64,000 bases of DNA, taken from positions 248,001 to 312,000 of the forward strand of contig CAMRHE010000133.1 in the NCBI GenBank assembly GCA_947044405.1, written 5' to 3'. The position numbers and the translations under genes were made by a program. The stretch comes from Leptodactylus fallax. Its lineage: Eukaryota > Chordata > Amphibia > Anura > Leptodactylidae. The notes below the pieces were generated by a model. The model was not told where the DNA came from and did no database searches. It was given only the letters and a program-made list of their open reading frames with translations. Positions 52,921-64,000 of the stretch are shown in pieces (positions within the stretch are counted from its first letter, which is position 1; the number at the start of each line of letters is the position of its first letter).

Positions 52921-53524
52921 CTCCCTCGTCATTTTTTTTGTGTGTTGCGTAAATTTTTTTTGGTTTTTTTTCTGCTGTCAGGTGCAGATTACAAATGACA
53001 CTTTTATCTACCCCCTTTCCCCTTCAACAAAGAAATATCCATGTTTGTACATCGATAAACAGCCTTTACATCCAGACATTCTGTTACCTATATACAAAAT
53101 TTGCCCTCCTTTCACCTCTATGGGATTGCCGGGGAGCAGAGTGCAGATGTGATATGCTGCTTTTGTAAAGAGCAAGCTGAACTCTCCATCCTTGTGACCG
53201 TGGGGTCCCAACAGCTACCCCCTATCAGAAACACCTCTTTTAGCACAATTTCTGCCTATGTAAATAAGTTGGTTTCAGAATTTATTAGATTCATACTATG
53301 GCCCATTCCACTATAGGCCCATATCGTATATTACCGTACCTCCCATTTTATATGATTTTATAAAGACACTATAATGTAATGCACACAGTACCTCTAGGAC
53401 CCTAATACAGACTCGTAGATTGTTGTCCACAGCTTTAACGTATATTGTATTAATATTAGAGGGGGTATCAGCAAAAATTTATGTAGAAAAGGCTCAGAAT
53501 GACTTAAAAAATAAAAAATTCATA
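52921..53524 (+). other. MAML2 intron 1, unassigned
   Basis: T-rich tracts near 52930-52970. No exon or repeat class was recognised. Confidence 0.4.
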
Positions 53525-53762
53525 CTCCGGCTACATTGGAGAATCGTTGCAGAGTCGGCATAGGAAAAAGTACTGCATGGGAAGACTTTTTCCTCCGCAG
53601 CTTTCTATTTAAAAAGTACGGACACCTGACGTACCCCATTATAGTCAATGGGGTCTGCCAGGCTGTGTATGTAACGGCTGTCTTAGTGGTCTGCCTCTTC
53701 GTTTTTAGGGTCCCCCAAGGGACCTGAACAACAGAGAGACAGCGCTAGTGTGACCCTAGTCT
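53525..53762. repeat. copy of the GTTCACA-type palindromic repeat
   Basis: It shares GAAGACTTTTTCCTCCGCAG, CCCATTATAGTCAATGGGGT and GCGCTAGTGTGACCCTAG with other copies, but is decayed at its left end. Confidence 0.5.
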
Positions 53763-54185
53763 TACTGATCCCCCACCACTCTTATTATAACACCTCCTGG
53801 GTCCCCCACCAGTCTTTACTTCCTGGTCCCTCCCCACACACAGGAAGTGATCGCTCAGCCACTCACTGGACAGTGTCGTGGCCACTGATTTTCTGATGTG
53901 TTGAAAGGAACCAGAAAGTAAAAACTGGTGGAGAACCTGGGAAGCATCAAGATGGTAAGAGGAGTATGATTAAAAAAAAAAAAAAAAAAATTGTCAACCT
54001 TTTTAACCTTTACTGGATACATTTCATCAGCCGGACATCCCCTTTAAGATGTTTTCCACCATTGGATATACTATAAATGGCTTATTAGTGATGGGAGCAT
54101 AGAATGGGGCCATTCTCTACAGTAGTGAACGTGAGATACAGACACAGCTCAGTAGGCCCCATATTAACAAATTATTACACTAGAG
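53763..54185 (+). other. MAML2 intron 1, unassigned
   Basis: Contains a 19-base A-run near 53972. No exon. Confidence 0.4.
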
Positions 54186-54887
54186 AAGTGATGGTGAACC
54201 TATGATACGCCATGACATTTTTGGTGACACACATTGTCCGAGCCAAGTGGCAGCCACAGGGGAACACCTTCCAAGATGCCACCCGAGGCAATGGCCTCAG
54301 GTAGCGCTTCATGGAATAAACTGGCGGGGGGCGGAATTTTTTTAAATCGGCAGTTACTTATTGTGTTATTGCAATAAACAGCTTCCGATAATTTTTACTC
54401 ACCTGTCCATGCTCCTGTCCCGGCCGCCCTCTGATGCCTCCTCTAGGCGGCGCTACACTTACGTCACAACGTTTAAGAACGCCGGGACGCTACGTACAGC
54501 ATCCTGGTGTTCTTGAGCGTCGGCTACAGCGCATCCTGAAGGTGGCAGCAGAGGGCGACCAGGACTGGAGAATGGACAGGTGAGTAAAAACTATCAGCTG
54601 CTACTCTGTGTGGGGGTTAGCAGAAAAAGGGGGTCATATACTGCGGGTGGGCTTTAAAAAAGGGTCATATACTGTGTGGGGAGGTATAAAAGGGGTTCAT
54701 AAACTGGGGGCCATAAATTGGGGGATCATATGCTGTGGGGGGTAATAAAGGGGTCAGATACTGTGTGGGGCCATAAAAAGGGGTCAGATACTGTGTGTGG
54801 GCCATGTGTGTGACATGACACCCGAGTTAGTTAGCTAGTTTTTTTCCAAATTTTGACACACGGAGCTCACAAGGTTAGCCATCACTG
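54186..54887. mobile_element. hAT-type non-autonomous element with 8-bp target duplication
   Basis: CACTAGAG is duplicated at 54178-54185 and 54888-54895. Ends: AAGTGATGGTGAACC and GGTTAGCCATCACTG (first base changed from C). Inside are short degenerate tandem units of the GGGTCATATACTGTGTGGGG type at 54600-54800. No transposase. Confidence 0.88.
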
Positions 54888-54895
54888 CACTAGAG

Positions 54896-55904
54896 AGTAA
54901 TGGTGCATGAGCGGGAACCTCTCCTCTGGAATTGGGGTACCAGCGCCCTTGTTCCAAAACTACACCCAATCAATATACCCTAAATGTCTGTAGTCGGAAC
55001 CCCTCTATACCTGGCACAACCAGATTCATAGCAACTGTTACAGAAATTTGAGAAGAACTTCCTGAGTGAGTGCAGCTATAAGAATCATGTCTCTATCCTA
55101 TAGCCAAAAAAGTTTGTGTTCTAGGTGGGCCAACCAAAATATGGAAGTAGCAGAAAACCTGATCCATACATGACTCCTCCGCCTCTTCCTTTTTTGCCTT
55201 CCCCTGGCTACCTTGCGGTCATTGTAGCAATATAATTGTGTGGGAAAATGCATTTCCTAAATGGCATGCCTCGGATTCCTGAAACGTGTTGTTGCATCTG
55301 CATTCCATCTCATTGCTGGCTCTTTATCTCACGCAGTGCCAGGGTGCCACACGTCCCCCTTGGTGGTTTCACTACACGTCTCAGTGTACATTGACTATGC
55401 ATATAGATATACTATAGGGCCAATAATAAGTGAAAAATGTTATTAATAAAAATTATGCTGTATTTATTATATGGAAGGAAAACCGGGATGACAAATCTGA
55501 TGATAAACTCCCTTATTTACTTGCGAGATACATAAATTCTGACTTGTGCAAAAAAATTGCAACTTTTTCATGACTTTTAAGCCCGTTTTGTGGTGCACAA
55601 GCCATAATAAATCAGCTCCTAACTGTTCAATTTCCCTGCAGCGCCACCACAGGAGAAATTAAACATTACACAGCGCTCATGTGCATCAGTGGGTTGTCTG
55701 TGCAATATGGGACAGGTCCTCCAGAATGAGACAGAAGCTGTCTCTTTGTTCCTGGCGGTGTGTATGTAGTGTGAAAAGTCTGGCATCATAAATGTGCGGG
55801 GACTTTCTGCCCCTGACTTCCCATCATGCATTGCATATGCATTAGCCAATGGGAAGGACAGTGTAATCTCTAATATTAACGCTCCCATTTAAAGTCATCT
55901 ACAG
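54896..55904 (+). other. MAML2 intron 1, unassigned
   Basis: 55560-55700 carries repeat pieces (CCATAATAAATCAGCTCCTA, and TTCAATTTCCCTGCAGCGCC in inverse orientation to 19.8 and 46.8 kb). No exon. Confidence 0.4.
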
Positions 55905-56147
55905 TATTGTCACTCTGTCTGCAGCCACAACTATCCTGTGTGTGCTGTACATGCAGTCTGGATGTACATGTGCCAGTCTATCTCAGCACATTGTACTGGC
56001 ATTACTATTACTATTGTCTATAGCCTCATATGTTTGGGGATTGTGAGTCAATGCAGCATTCTATACACAGTAGTAATAGTAATGCCAGTACAATGTGCCC
56101 TGTATGTCTAGGACACACAGGATAGTTGTGGCTGCAGATAGCACCAT
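55905..56147. repeat. large palindrome, MITE-like
   Basis: Outer arms CTGCAGCCACAACTATCCTG and CAGGATAGTTGTGGCTGCAG are exact complements. Inner arms CATTGTACTGGCATTACTAT and its complement lie near 55989 and 56077. No target duplication was determined. Confidence 0.75.
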
Positions 56148-56369
56148 ATATTTTAGCTGGCTTTCAAGGGATAATGTTAGAGGCAGGCACAGATTGGTGA
56201 TATAATTCACTATTTTAATGTGTAGATCTACATTTTACATTCTAAAGTTCTAGACTTTAATGGAGCAACAACGCATATGCTCAACCTTTGCTCCATTGAA
56301 ACCATTCTAGTGATTGTGGGGTTCCAGTGGTGGGGCACCCAGTGATCAGACATTTATCACTGTAGAAGA
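56148..56369 (+). other. MAML2 intron 1, unassigned
   Basis: Nothing recognised. Confidence 0.4.
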
Positions 56370-56690
56370 TTCGCAGGGTTCTCTAGCTGTTTCATTTGAG
56401 GCCAAACGTGTTAAAGCGTCATGACATCAGTGCACCCCATGTGACCCCTGACCCATGACGTCACCCAGGAGGCCAGAAGAAGCTGGAAGAGGACAGAGAA
56501 GGGGGAGATGAGTATCAGTGTTTTTATTTTCTGGGCCTCCACTTATTATACTCTGGGGTCTGAAGAGTAGTATAATAGTGATTTTTGGGTGGCGAACCCC
56601 AGAAGTTTTGGGTTTGAGTCAAAACTTTTGGAAAATTTGGGTTAAATCTGTTTAGTTCTGAACTGATTTGCTCAACTCTTTCACCTTTCC
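56370..56690. repeat. dispersed repeat shared with 16.04-16.56 kb
   Basis: GGCCTCCACTTATTATACTC, GGGTGGCGAACCCCAGAA and the AAAACTTTTGGAAAATTTGG stretch match the 16-kb repeat in opposite orientation. Confidence 0.5.
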
Positions 56691-57079
56691 AATGGATTAA
56701 TAACCCATTAATGTCCACCAATGTCACATTAAAGGGAACCCTTACTGAGACAAGTTGCAGATACAACCACCCACATATGGACATCACCACGTCCACCACT
56801 CCACATCACAATGGTTGATGCCTGACACTACCAAAGCCAATGTTTGCTTAGTCTTTTGAATCTGCTCAGCCATGAATTCCCAACCATGAAAGCTTTTACA
56901 AAAAAAAAAAAGCTAGAGCTGATGTCTTCATATGTAGTCTAGTAATGATCATTTGGCACGACGTTTCCTCGTTCTTCAGTCCTGTTCCACAGACTTGTGT
57001 GGTCTGTCTTTTCATGGTTGACCTGTAGCTTTCGAGCGGTTGCGGTGAGGCTCCTCTTGCCTAATATTTATTGTATGAA
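56691..57079 (+). other. MAML2 intron 1, unassigned
   Basis: No exon or clear repeat. Confidence 0.4.
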
Positions 57080-57180
57080 GGATTTGTATTATCAGTGATG
57101 TTATTTTTATGCATTGTTATGGCAGTGTGCTGACAGAATACAGACTAAGCCCCTGCCCATAAGAGCTCACAATCGTATTG
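57080..57180 (+). mobile_element. LINE or SINE 3' tail fragment
   Basis: GCAGTGTGCTGACAGAATAC and AGCCCCTGCCCATAAGAGCT CACAATC resemble the LINE 3' segment near 3740-3800 (GGCCCTGCTCGCAAGAGCTT ACAATC, inverted there). Confidence 0.55.
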
Positions 57181-58324
57181 TCCATCGGCCTGAGCTGCCA
57201 TACCATAGAGTCTATAGGCATAGGTGGTAGTGGAAGAAAGCATCCATATTTTTCTCCTTTTAGGCCACCCCTTTTATTACTTAAAATTGGAAAACCTGTT
57301 TAAATCCTTGGGGAAATTTGTTATGCATCATGGGTGCTCTTACTTGCCAAAATTCCAAGTTAAGTCTCTAGAAGCATGGCTCAATGAACATTGCGGGCTC
57401 TTCACTACTCACAAAGCACAGCGCCGTATATTGTATAGTGGCTTTGCTTAGTATTGTAGCTCAGACCCATTCACTTGAATGGGTCTGAGCAGCAATCAGG
57501 TCATGTAATGGGTGAATGGGACGTCACCGGTTCAAACCGATGAGCTGTGGGGGGGTCACTAGTGACCTATCCTTAGGGCAGAGGTCTGACATCAATATTT
57601 CAATCCCCTAAAACCCCCTGAAGGTTTCCTTAGGTGACCCCTTTAATACTGTAAACTTTTCAAAGTAAATATTCATCCCCATGAGCTTTTCTTTGCTCTC
57701 AGAATAATACCGCAATGTGATTTAGTGATCCTTGCAGTGTACACATTGGTGACTGATGGGATATCGGCGGTGTCTCTGTACATTATAGGTTTATGTGATA
57801 GCCGCGAGGTCTTGTTTTTTAATCTCCAAGTATCTTGAGCCATTTACTGTTTAGTACACCTAAAAAAAATAAAAAAAATAAAAAAATCCCATTATGGCTG
57901 GCCGCCTTTCATCTGCCTTAAGTAAATGGTAATGTGATCTAACTTTTCTTCTTCCCTCTCGCTCGCAGAGAATAGCCGCAGTAATATCTATGGCTGTCCT
58001 TAGGAGCCGAATGGATTGGAACAATTGTTGTCTGTGCTGATGAGTTCAATGTTGTCATGGAGAAGCCCAAGACGTGAGGGGGAGTTTATGTTTTGTTTGG
58101 CAGAGGCCCAGGCAGTAGAGGAGAGCGAGCACTGCAGATCTGTGCGCCCTTTTACTAGGAGGCCAGAGGGAGAAAACTTATACATCCTTACAAACTCACC
58201 CTAAAGTTAGACTTTTGGGGTCACTTTGAGAAAATGTATAGGGGCTTACTTATGTAGTAGCCTACTAAAGGACAATGGAGTCACAGCACTTAATATGGCA
58301 GAGAAATCTACTCTGAGAAGTCAA
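57181..58324 (+). other. MAML2 intron 1, unassigned
   Basis: A short perfect palindrome, GCTCAGACCCATTCA and its complement with a 2-base gap, lies at about 57459-57490. A splice-acceptor-like CTCGCTCGCAG at 57958-57968 is followed by a 60-codon frame with no recognised content. Confidence 0.4.
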
Positions 58325-59215
58325 ATATTGATAGGACTGCCTCCTCTCTATGACTGTGCATAAATATAGCTGTCAATTACTGATAGGACCGCCTCCTCTC
58401 TATGACTGTGCATACAGATAGCTCTCAGTTACTGATAGGACCGCCTCCTCTCTATGACTGTGCATAGAGATAGCTCTCAGTTACTGATAGGACCGCCTCC
58501 TCTCTATGACTGCACACAGATAGCTCTCAGTTACTGATAGGACCGCCTCCTCTCTATGACTGTGCACACAGATAGCTGTCAGTTACTGATAGGACCGCCT
58601 CCTCTCTATGACTGCACACAGATAGCTCTCAGTTACTGATAGGACCGCCTCCTCTCTATGACTGTGCACACAGATAGCTGTCAATTACTGATAGGACCGC
58701 CTCCTCTCTATGACTGTGCACACAGATAGCTGTCAATTACTGATAGGACCGCCTCCTCTCTATGACTGTGCACACAGATAGCTCTCAGTTACTGATAGGA
58801 CAGCCTCCTCTCTATAACTGCACACAGATAGCTCTCAGTTACTGATAGGACAGCCTCCTCTCTATGACTGCACACAGATAGCTCTCAGTTACTGATAGGA
58901 CCGCCTCCTCTCTATGACTGTGCACACAGATAGCTGTCAATTACTGATAGGACCGCCTCCTCTCTATGACTGTGCACACAGATAGCTGTCAATTACTGAT
59001 AGGACCACCTCCTCTCTATGACTGTGCATACAGATAGCTCTCAGTTACTGATAGGACCGCCTCCTCTCTATGACTGCACACAGATAGCTGTCAATTACTG
59101 ATAGGACCGCCTCCTCTCTATGACTGCACACAGATAGCTGTCAATTACTGATAGCACCGCCTCCTCTCTATGACTGTGCATACAGATAGCTGTCAATTAC
59201 TGATAGGACTGCCTA
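58325..59215. repeat. 52-bp minisatellite
   Basis: About 17 units of the form GATAGGACCGCCTCCTCTCT, ATGACTGTGCACACAGATAG, CTGTCAATTACT. Units are 52 bp, or about 4 bp shorter where TGTG is missing (GACTGCACACAG). Confidence 0.92.
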
Positions 59216-59811
59216 CTTGTCTCCTCAACATACAGAGAGCAGAGATTTCAATGGATAAATCAGGTTATACCGAATTTTTTTCCCAAAAATGATATATCAA
59301 TCTTCTCTGCTCCCTCTGCTCTATAACAGGCCATCTGCAGATTGAAGCTGTGACAGGTTCCCTTTAACCCTTTAAGCATACTTGCCAGCATTTGGAAAGG
59401 CATGTCAGGGAGAGTGGCACACTTAACGCACCAATAATTTTTTTGACTTCTATTGGTGTGACCATGCCCCCTTTTCAGACATGACCTGTACAAAAAGTGC
59501 CCAAGTCTTGTATAAAGAGACTTTTAGCCCGGCAGATGCAGTAGCATTCCACTGGGCCCAGGAGATTTGCCAGCTCCTCCTGGAGTCCAGGAGATCTCCC
59601 CTTTTTTTTTTGGGGAGCCTCCCAAAGCTTTCGGGAGAGTTGTCTAGTAGTCCCTTATGGTTTCAGTCTCTGATTGTAGTCATTGTATAATTTCGTTCAT
59701 TGACAGCTAGTAGTGCTTTAAAGGGGTCCATATGCTGTATAAGGACATACATATATCATAAAGGGGAGGCAGGAATGGGGCTTCCTTCTATTAATAGGAG
59801 AATCGGAGAAT
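59216..59811 (+). other. MAML2 intron 1, unassigned
   Basis: No exon. A piece near 59500-59640 shares GGAGATCTCCCC and CTTTCGGGAG-type words with 12.2-12.4 kb, probably another dispersed repeat. Confidence 0.4.
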
Positions 59812-60065
59812 GACTTGAAGGGGGTGTCCCAAGATCGAAATGTATCACCTAGGATAGGTGATAAGTACCTTCTCACTGTTAGGATCTCTACTGTTCATGA
59901 GAATGTGGGTTCCATGTTCCCTATTTGAATGGACCACCAGTCGAGCATGCAAGCTGCAGTTCCATTTCAAGTCTATGGGATTGACTAATAATCATCTCCT
60001 GTTCTCATGATCCATGGGACATCCAGTGATTAGTCAATGTGTGATAAGGGGATAACCCCTTTAAA
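59812..60065. mobile_element. palindromic MITE, decayed
   Basis: The left begins TTGAAGGGGGTGTCCCAAGA and the right ends GATAAGGGGATAACCCCTTTAA. Inner motifs GAACAGTAGAGAT-like and CTCATGATCCATGGGACATC are in inverted arrangement. Confidence 0.5.
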
Positions 60066-61332
60066 GCTTCCCTCATTCGGGGGGACATGATACAACCAGG
60101 TATCTCATGGTGAATAATTCATAAATGATCACTGTGTAATACTAGCCCCAGCATATGAGGGTATGACTTACCTTAAGTATCATCCTATGTAGAGTTAGAA
60201 ACTCTATCCTGGGTCTACTCTATCAAATAGCAAGAGGACCTTTCACCACCTCCACCAACTCCAACTCTTTGTATCCTTCAAGAGACACCACTCCACTGAT
60301 TTTGGCACAGTTCGAATTATTTCTCTAGCCCCCACCATTCCTTAGCAATCATTGCCATTATTTTCAGCACAATTATCTTCTCTACAGTCAGATGGGCGGT
60401 CCCTGTCTTTCTACTCCATCCCAGGACCGCCCACCTGACAGCAAAGAGCATAATGTATCTGTATAAGTTATGTCTCTTCCATGTAGTATGCTCTCCTGGT
60501 ACATCCATGACTTGCAATACCTTACTTCACCTCTACTGGCGGTAATCTATCTCATAGACATCAATGAAACAGTGCCCCCATGACTTACTTGCTTACACAC
60601 TAATCTTTGAATTGCTGTACCAATATTAGATTCCTTATTTTATTCAGCAGGGAGAGGTCTTCAGTACTAATACAAACCCTGGAAATACCATTATTATGGT
60701 TGGTTGAATAGACTGACTCCATCCTACCTGTGTATTCCCGTAAATCTGGCGTCTTTGCTTCTGTTTTATGTCAACCAAATTCAGCACTAAATACACTATA
60801 AAAGTGCGCCCTAAGGAGATCCCATTAGGACCTCACATTCCACTTTGGCCAATGGCCGTTGACTCATAGCATGAAGTATACCGCAGTTCTTCAGACACAC
60901 AGTAGCCGTACAGATAAAAACTTCACATTATATCACAGTTTACCCAAAGCCTGCAGTATATTTTATGGACTTTCCAACATACCAGTTGTGTATAAAGTAT
61001 TTATAGGGTCGCTATAGGAGTTCTTGGCCCTATAAGATGCTTATAGGTCAGCTTGCCACCGTGCCAACATAATCACAATTTGGCAAGACATAGACACGTT
61101 TGGTCTGATGTGTCGCCTCTGACTATACTTTTATAATGTATCACAAGGAGTCAAGGCCAATGACTTTTTATATGTCCATTTAGCAGAGCTGGAGTCTAGT
61201 TGTGGATGTGTTAAAATGAATGTACAGCTTTAATCCTGGGTATACAGTGGAGCCAAATGAAAATGGGTATGCTGTATTTATTTTAGACATTTTCGAAAAT
61301 TTTGGGGATTTAAAAAAAAAAAAATATATATA
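60066..61332 (+). other. MAML2 intron 1, unassigned
   Basis: No exon, no named repeat. There is a T/A-run just before the Tc1 copy at 61333. Confidence 0.4.
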
Positions 61333-62830
<1,498 letters not shown>

Positions 62831-63349
62831 TAATTTCCCTCAGGGGCGCTTACTCTATGGCCAGGGAGGGCTTGCAAAGTGCAAATCCTACAAAGTCAAA
62901 CATCTTCTAGGCAAATCCAGGGCCTGTGTTGTATTGCAGATCAGCTCAGTTGAAGTGAATGGGAATGAGGTGCAATAGCACACGTAACCTGTAGACAAGT
63001 GTGGCACTATTTTTGGAAAAAAGTAGCCATGCTTGTCTAGAAACAGTCAGACAGTATGTTGTGTGCATTTTATTACAATGATAATATTACTCAATGACCA
63101 AGAAAAATGCACCCCAATAGAAATGTCAGATTGCTGCAAAACTCACCATGTAGTTATGTATTTGGCAGATATGCTAATGAGTATGGGTGTGGTCTGATCA
63201 TACAATGAGTCTTGCCACAAGAGGGCGTAAAAGTGTTTCCTCCGCTACTTTATAAAAAGGCTTTCAGAGGCTACTTTTGGGTAGTGTACCTCTTGGTGAG
63301 GGATCATTGACTGCTAGACATACCTGTGCAACACACTCAAAGACATGTT
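62831..63349 (+). other. MAML2 intron 1, unassigned
   Basis: No exon or clear repeat was recognised. Confidence 0.4.
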
Positions 63350-63815
63350 ATCTCTTATATATATAAAAATGAGTTTCTTTCTGTCTGTTCTTTATGCGCG
63401 ACCAAACGACTGGACCGATAGTCACCAAATTTGGCACACATGTACATCAGGTGTCCGGGAATATTATAGACTGGGTCTCAGCTCTCTTGGATGTACCGTT
63501 CCTGAGATACAGTATTCCCAAAACATGACCAGCATTAGCTAATACAAGCCTGCAAGTTTTTCACTCATATTCCAACTGCCATACACATGGTCACATGTCC
63601 CTTATCAGCCAATAAGAGCTCGCAGGTGCTTACTCTCCTCAGGCACACAGGTTTCCGTAGCAACGAAGCTATTTATGACCTGTATTAGTTAATAGCAGTT
63701 CGCAGGTCCTTAAATATTCAGTCATATCACGTGTATCAGCCAATATAAGTTCACATTTAATTTACGAGGTTTCCATAACAACACAGCCATAAATAGACTG
63801 TACCTGTACTGGACT
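63350..63815 (+). mobile_element. Helitron-like 5' end (candidate)
   Basis: TCTCTTATATATATAAAAAT at 63352 followed by GAGTTTCTTTCTGTCTGTTC is the kind of start seen in vertebrate Helitrons. It is followed by GGACCGATAGTCACCAAATT, a phrase common in these elements. The 3' hairpin/CTRR end is outside the window or replaced. Class is judged from memory of consensus ends. Confidence 0.5.
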
Positions 63816-64000
63816 CAGTGGCATAACTAGCAATGGCTGGGCCCCAAGGCGAACATTTGACATGGGACCACCCTCGGCAACCCCCCCCCCCCGCACAAAC
63901 TGCATTCCTGCACAGTATTCTGCCCCATAGTGGCCCCTGCACACAGTATCATAGTGGCCCCTTCATATAGTATTATGCGCACTTCCCGCTACCTCTTCAA
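63816..64000 (-). mobile_element. hAT-type element, left end only
   Basis: It opens CAGTGGCATAACTAGCAATG and GGGCCCCAAGGCGAAC, the same as the inverted right end of the 8163-8836 element (CATTCCTAGTTACGCTACTG). Degenerate units of the GTGGCCCCTGCACACAGTAT type follow. The element continues past the window. Orientation is given relative to the 8-kb copy. Confidence 0.75.

Noticed and set aside
57520..57545. GGTTCAAACC that looks like a tRNA B box
   Set aside because: No A box at the right distance and no cloverleaf could be drawn.
57958..58204. Exon-like frame after CTCGCTCGCAG
   Set aside because: The 60-codon frame has no conserved content and the opposite strand is equally open.

Overview
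This is a vertebrate nuclear genome window, most likely from an anuran amphibian. The support is spliced GT-AG genes at low density, several Tc1/mariner lineages, many palindromic TTAA-flanked and hAT-type non-autonomous elements, a CR1/L2-like LINE, a tRNA-derived SINE, and long minisatellite arrays. Two conserved vertebrate genes can be read. No bacterial operon, CRISPR array, rRNA or viral gene set was seen.

Layout. 1-15 kb holds repeats only: a Tc1 terminus, palindromic MITEs, a decayed LINE on the minus strand (3637-7345), a hAT derivative, a 31-bp minisatellite (10985-11580), and a three-level nest of transposons around a hAT element that contains its own 31-bp minisatellite (12819-14817). 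15.1-30.3 kb is the CCDC82 orthologue on the plus strand: a GC-rich promoter-like region with a possible non-coding first exon, seven coding exons (18667-29784) and a poly(A) signal at 30291. Two Tc1-like elements lie in its first coding intron. 30.9-39 kb is intergenic, with a complete Tc1 element encoding an intact 340-aa transposase (32544-33566, minus) and a 2.2-kb 31-bp minisatellite of the same unit as the one at 11 kb. 39072-39494 is coding exon 1 of MAML2 (Notch coactivator), plus strand. Everything after it is intron 1 of MAML2, at least 24.5 kb long: a 3-kb 49-bp minisatellite with higher-order structure, a DD38E Tc1-like element with one stop codon, more hAT and TTAA MITEs, a 52-bp minisatellite, a deleted Tc1 copy, a tandem array of LINE-tail-like units, and a Helitron-like end.

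The genes. CCDC82 followed by MAML2 in the same orientation is the order I recall for the human locus, which supports both calls. They are not known to act in one pathway. CCDC82 is a poorly understood DUF4211 protein. MAML2 bridges Notch intracellular domain and CSL to p300. No undescribed protein system is evident. The most notable signals are (1) minisatellites that seem to have grown inside non-autonomous DNA transposons, (2) a one-base homopolymer frameshift in the otherwise intact CCDC82 coding sequence, (3) stretches of G-runs that look like base-calling or assembly artefacts, and (4) Tc1-like lineages with different DDE spacings side by side.
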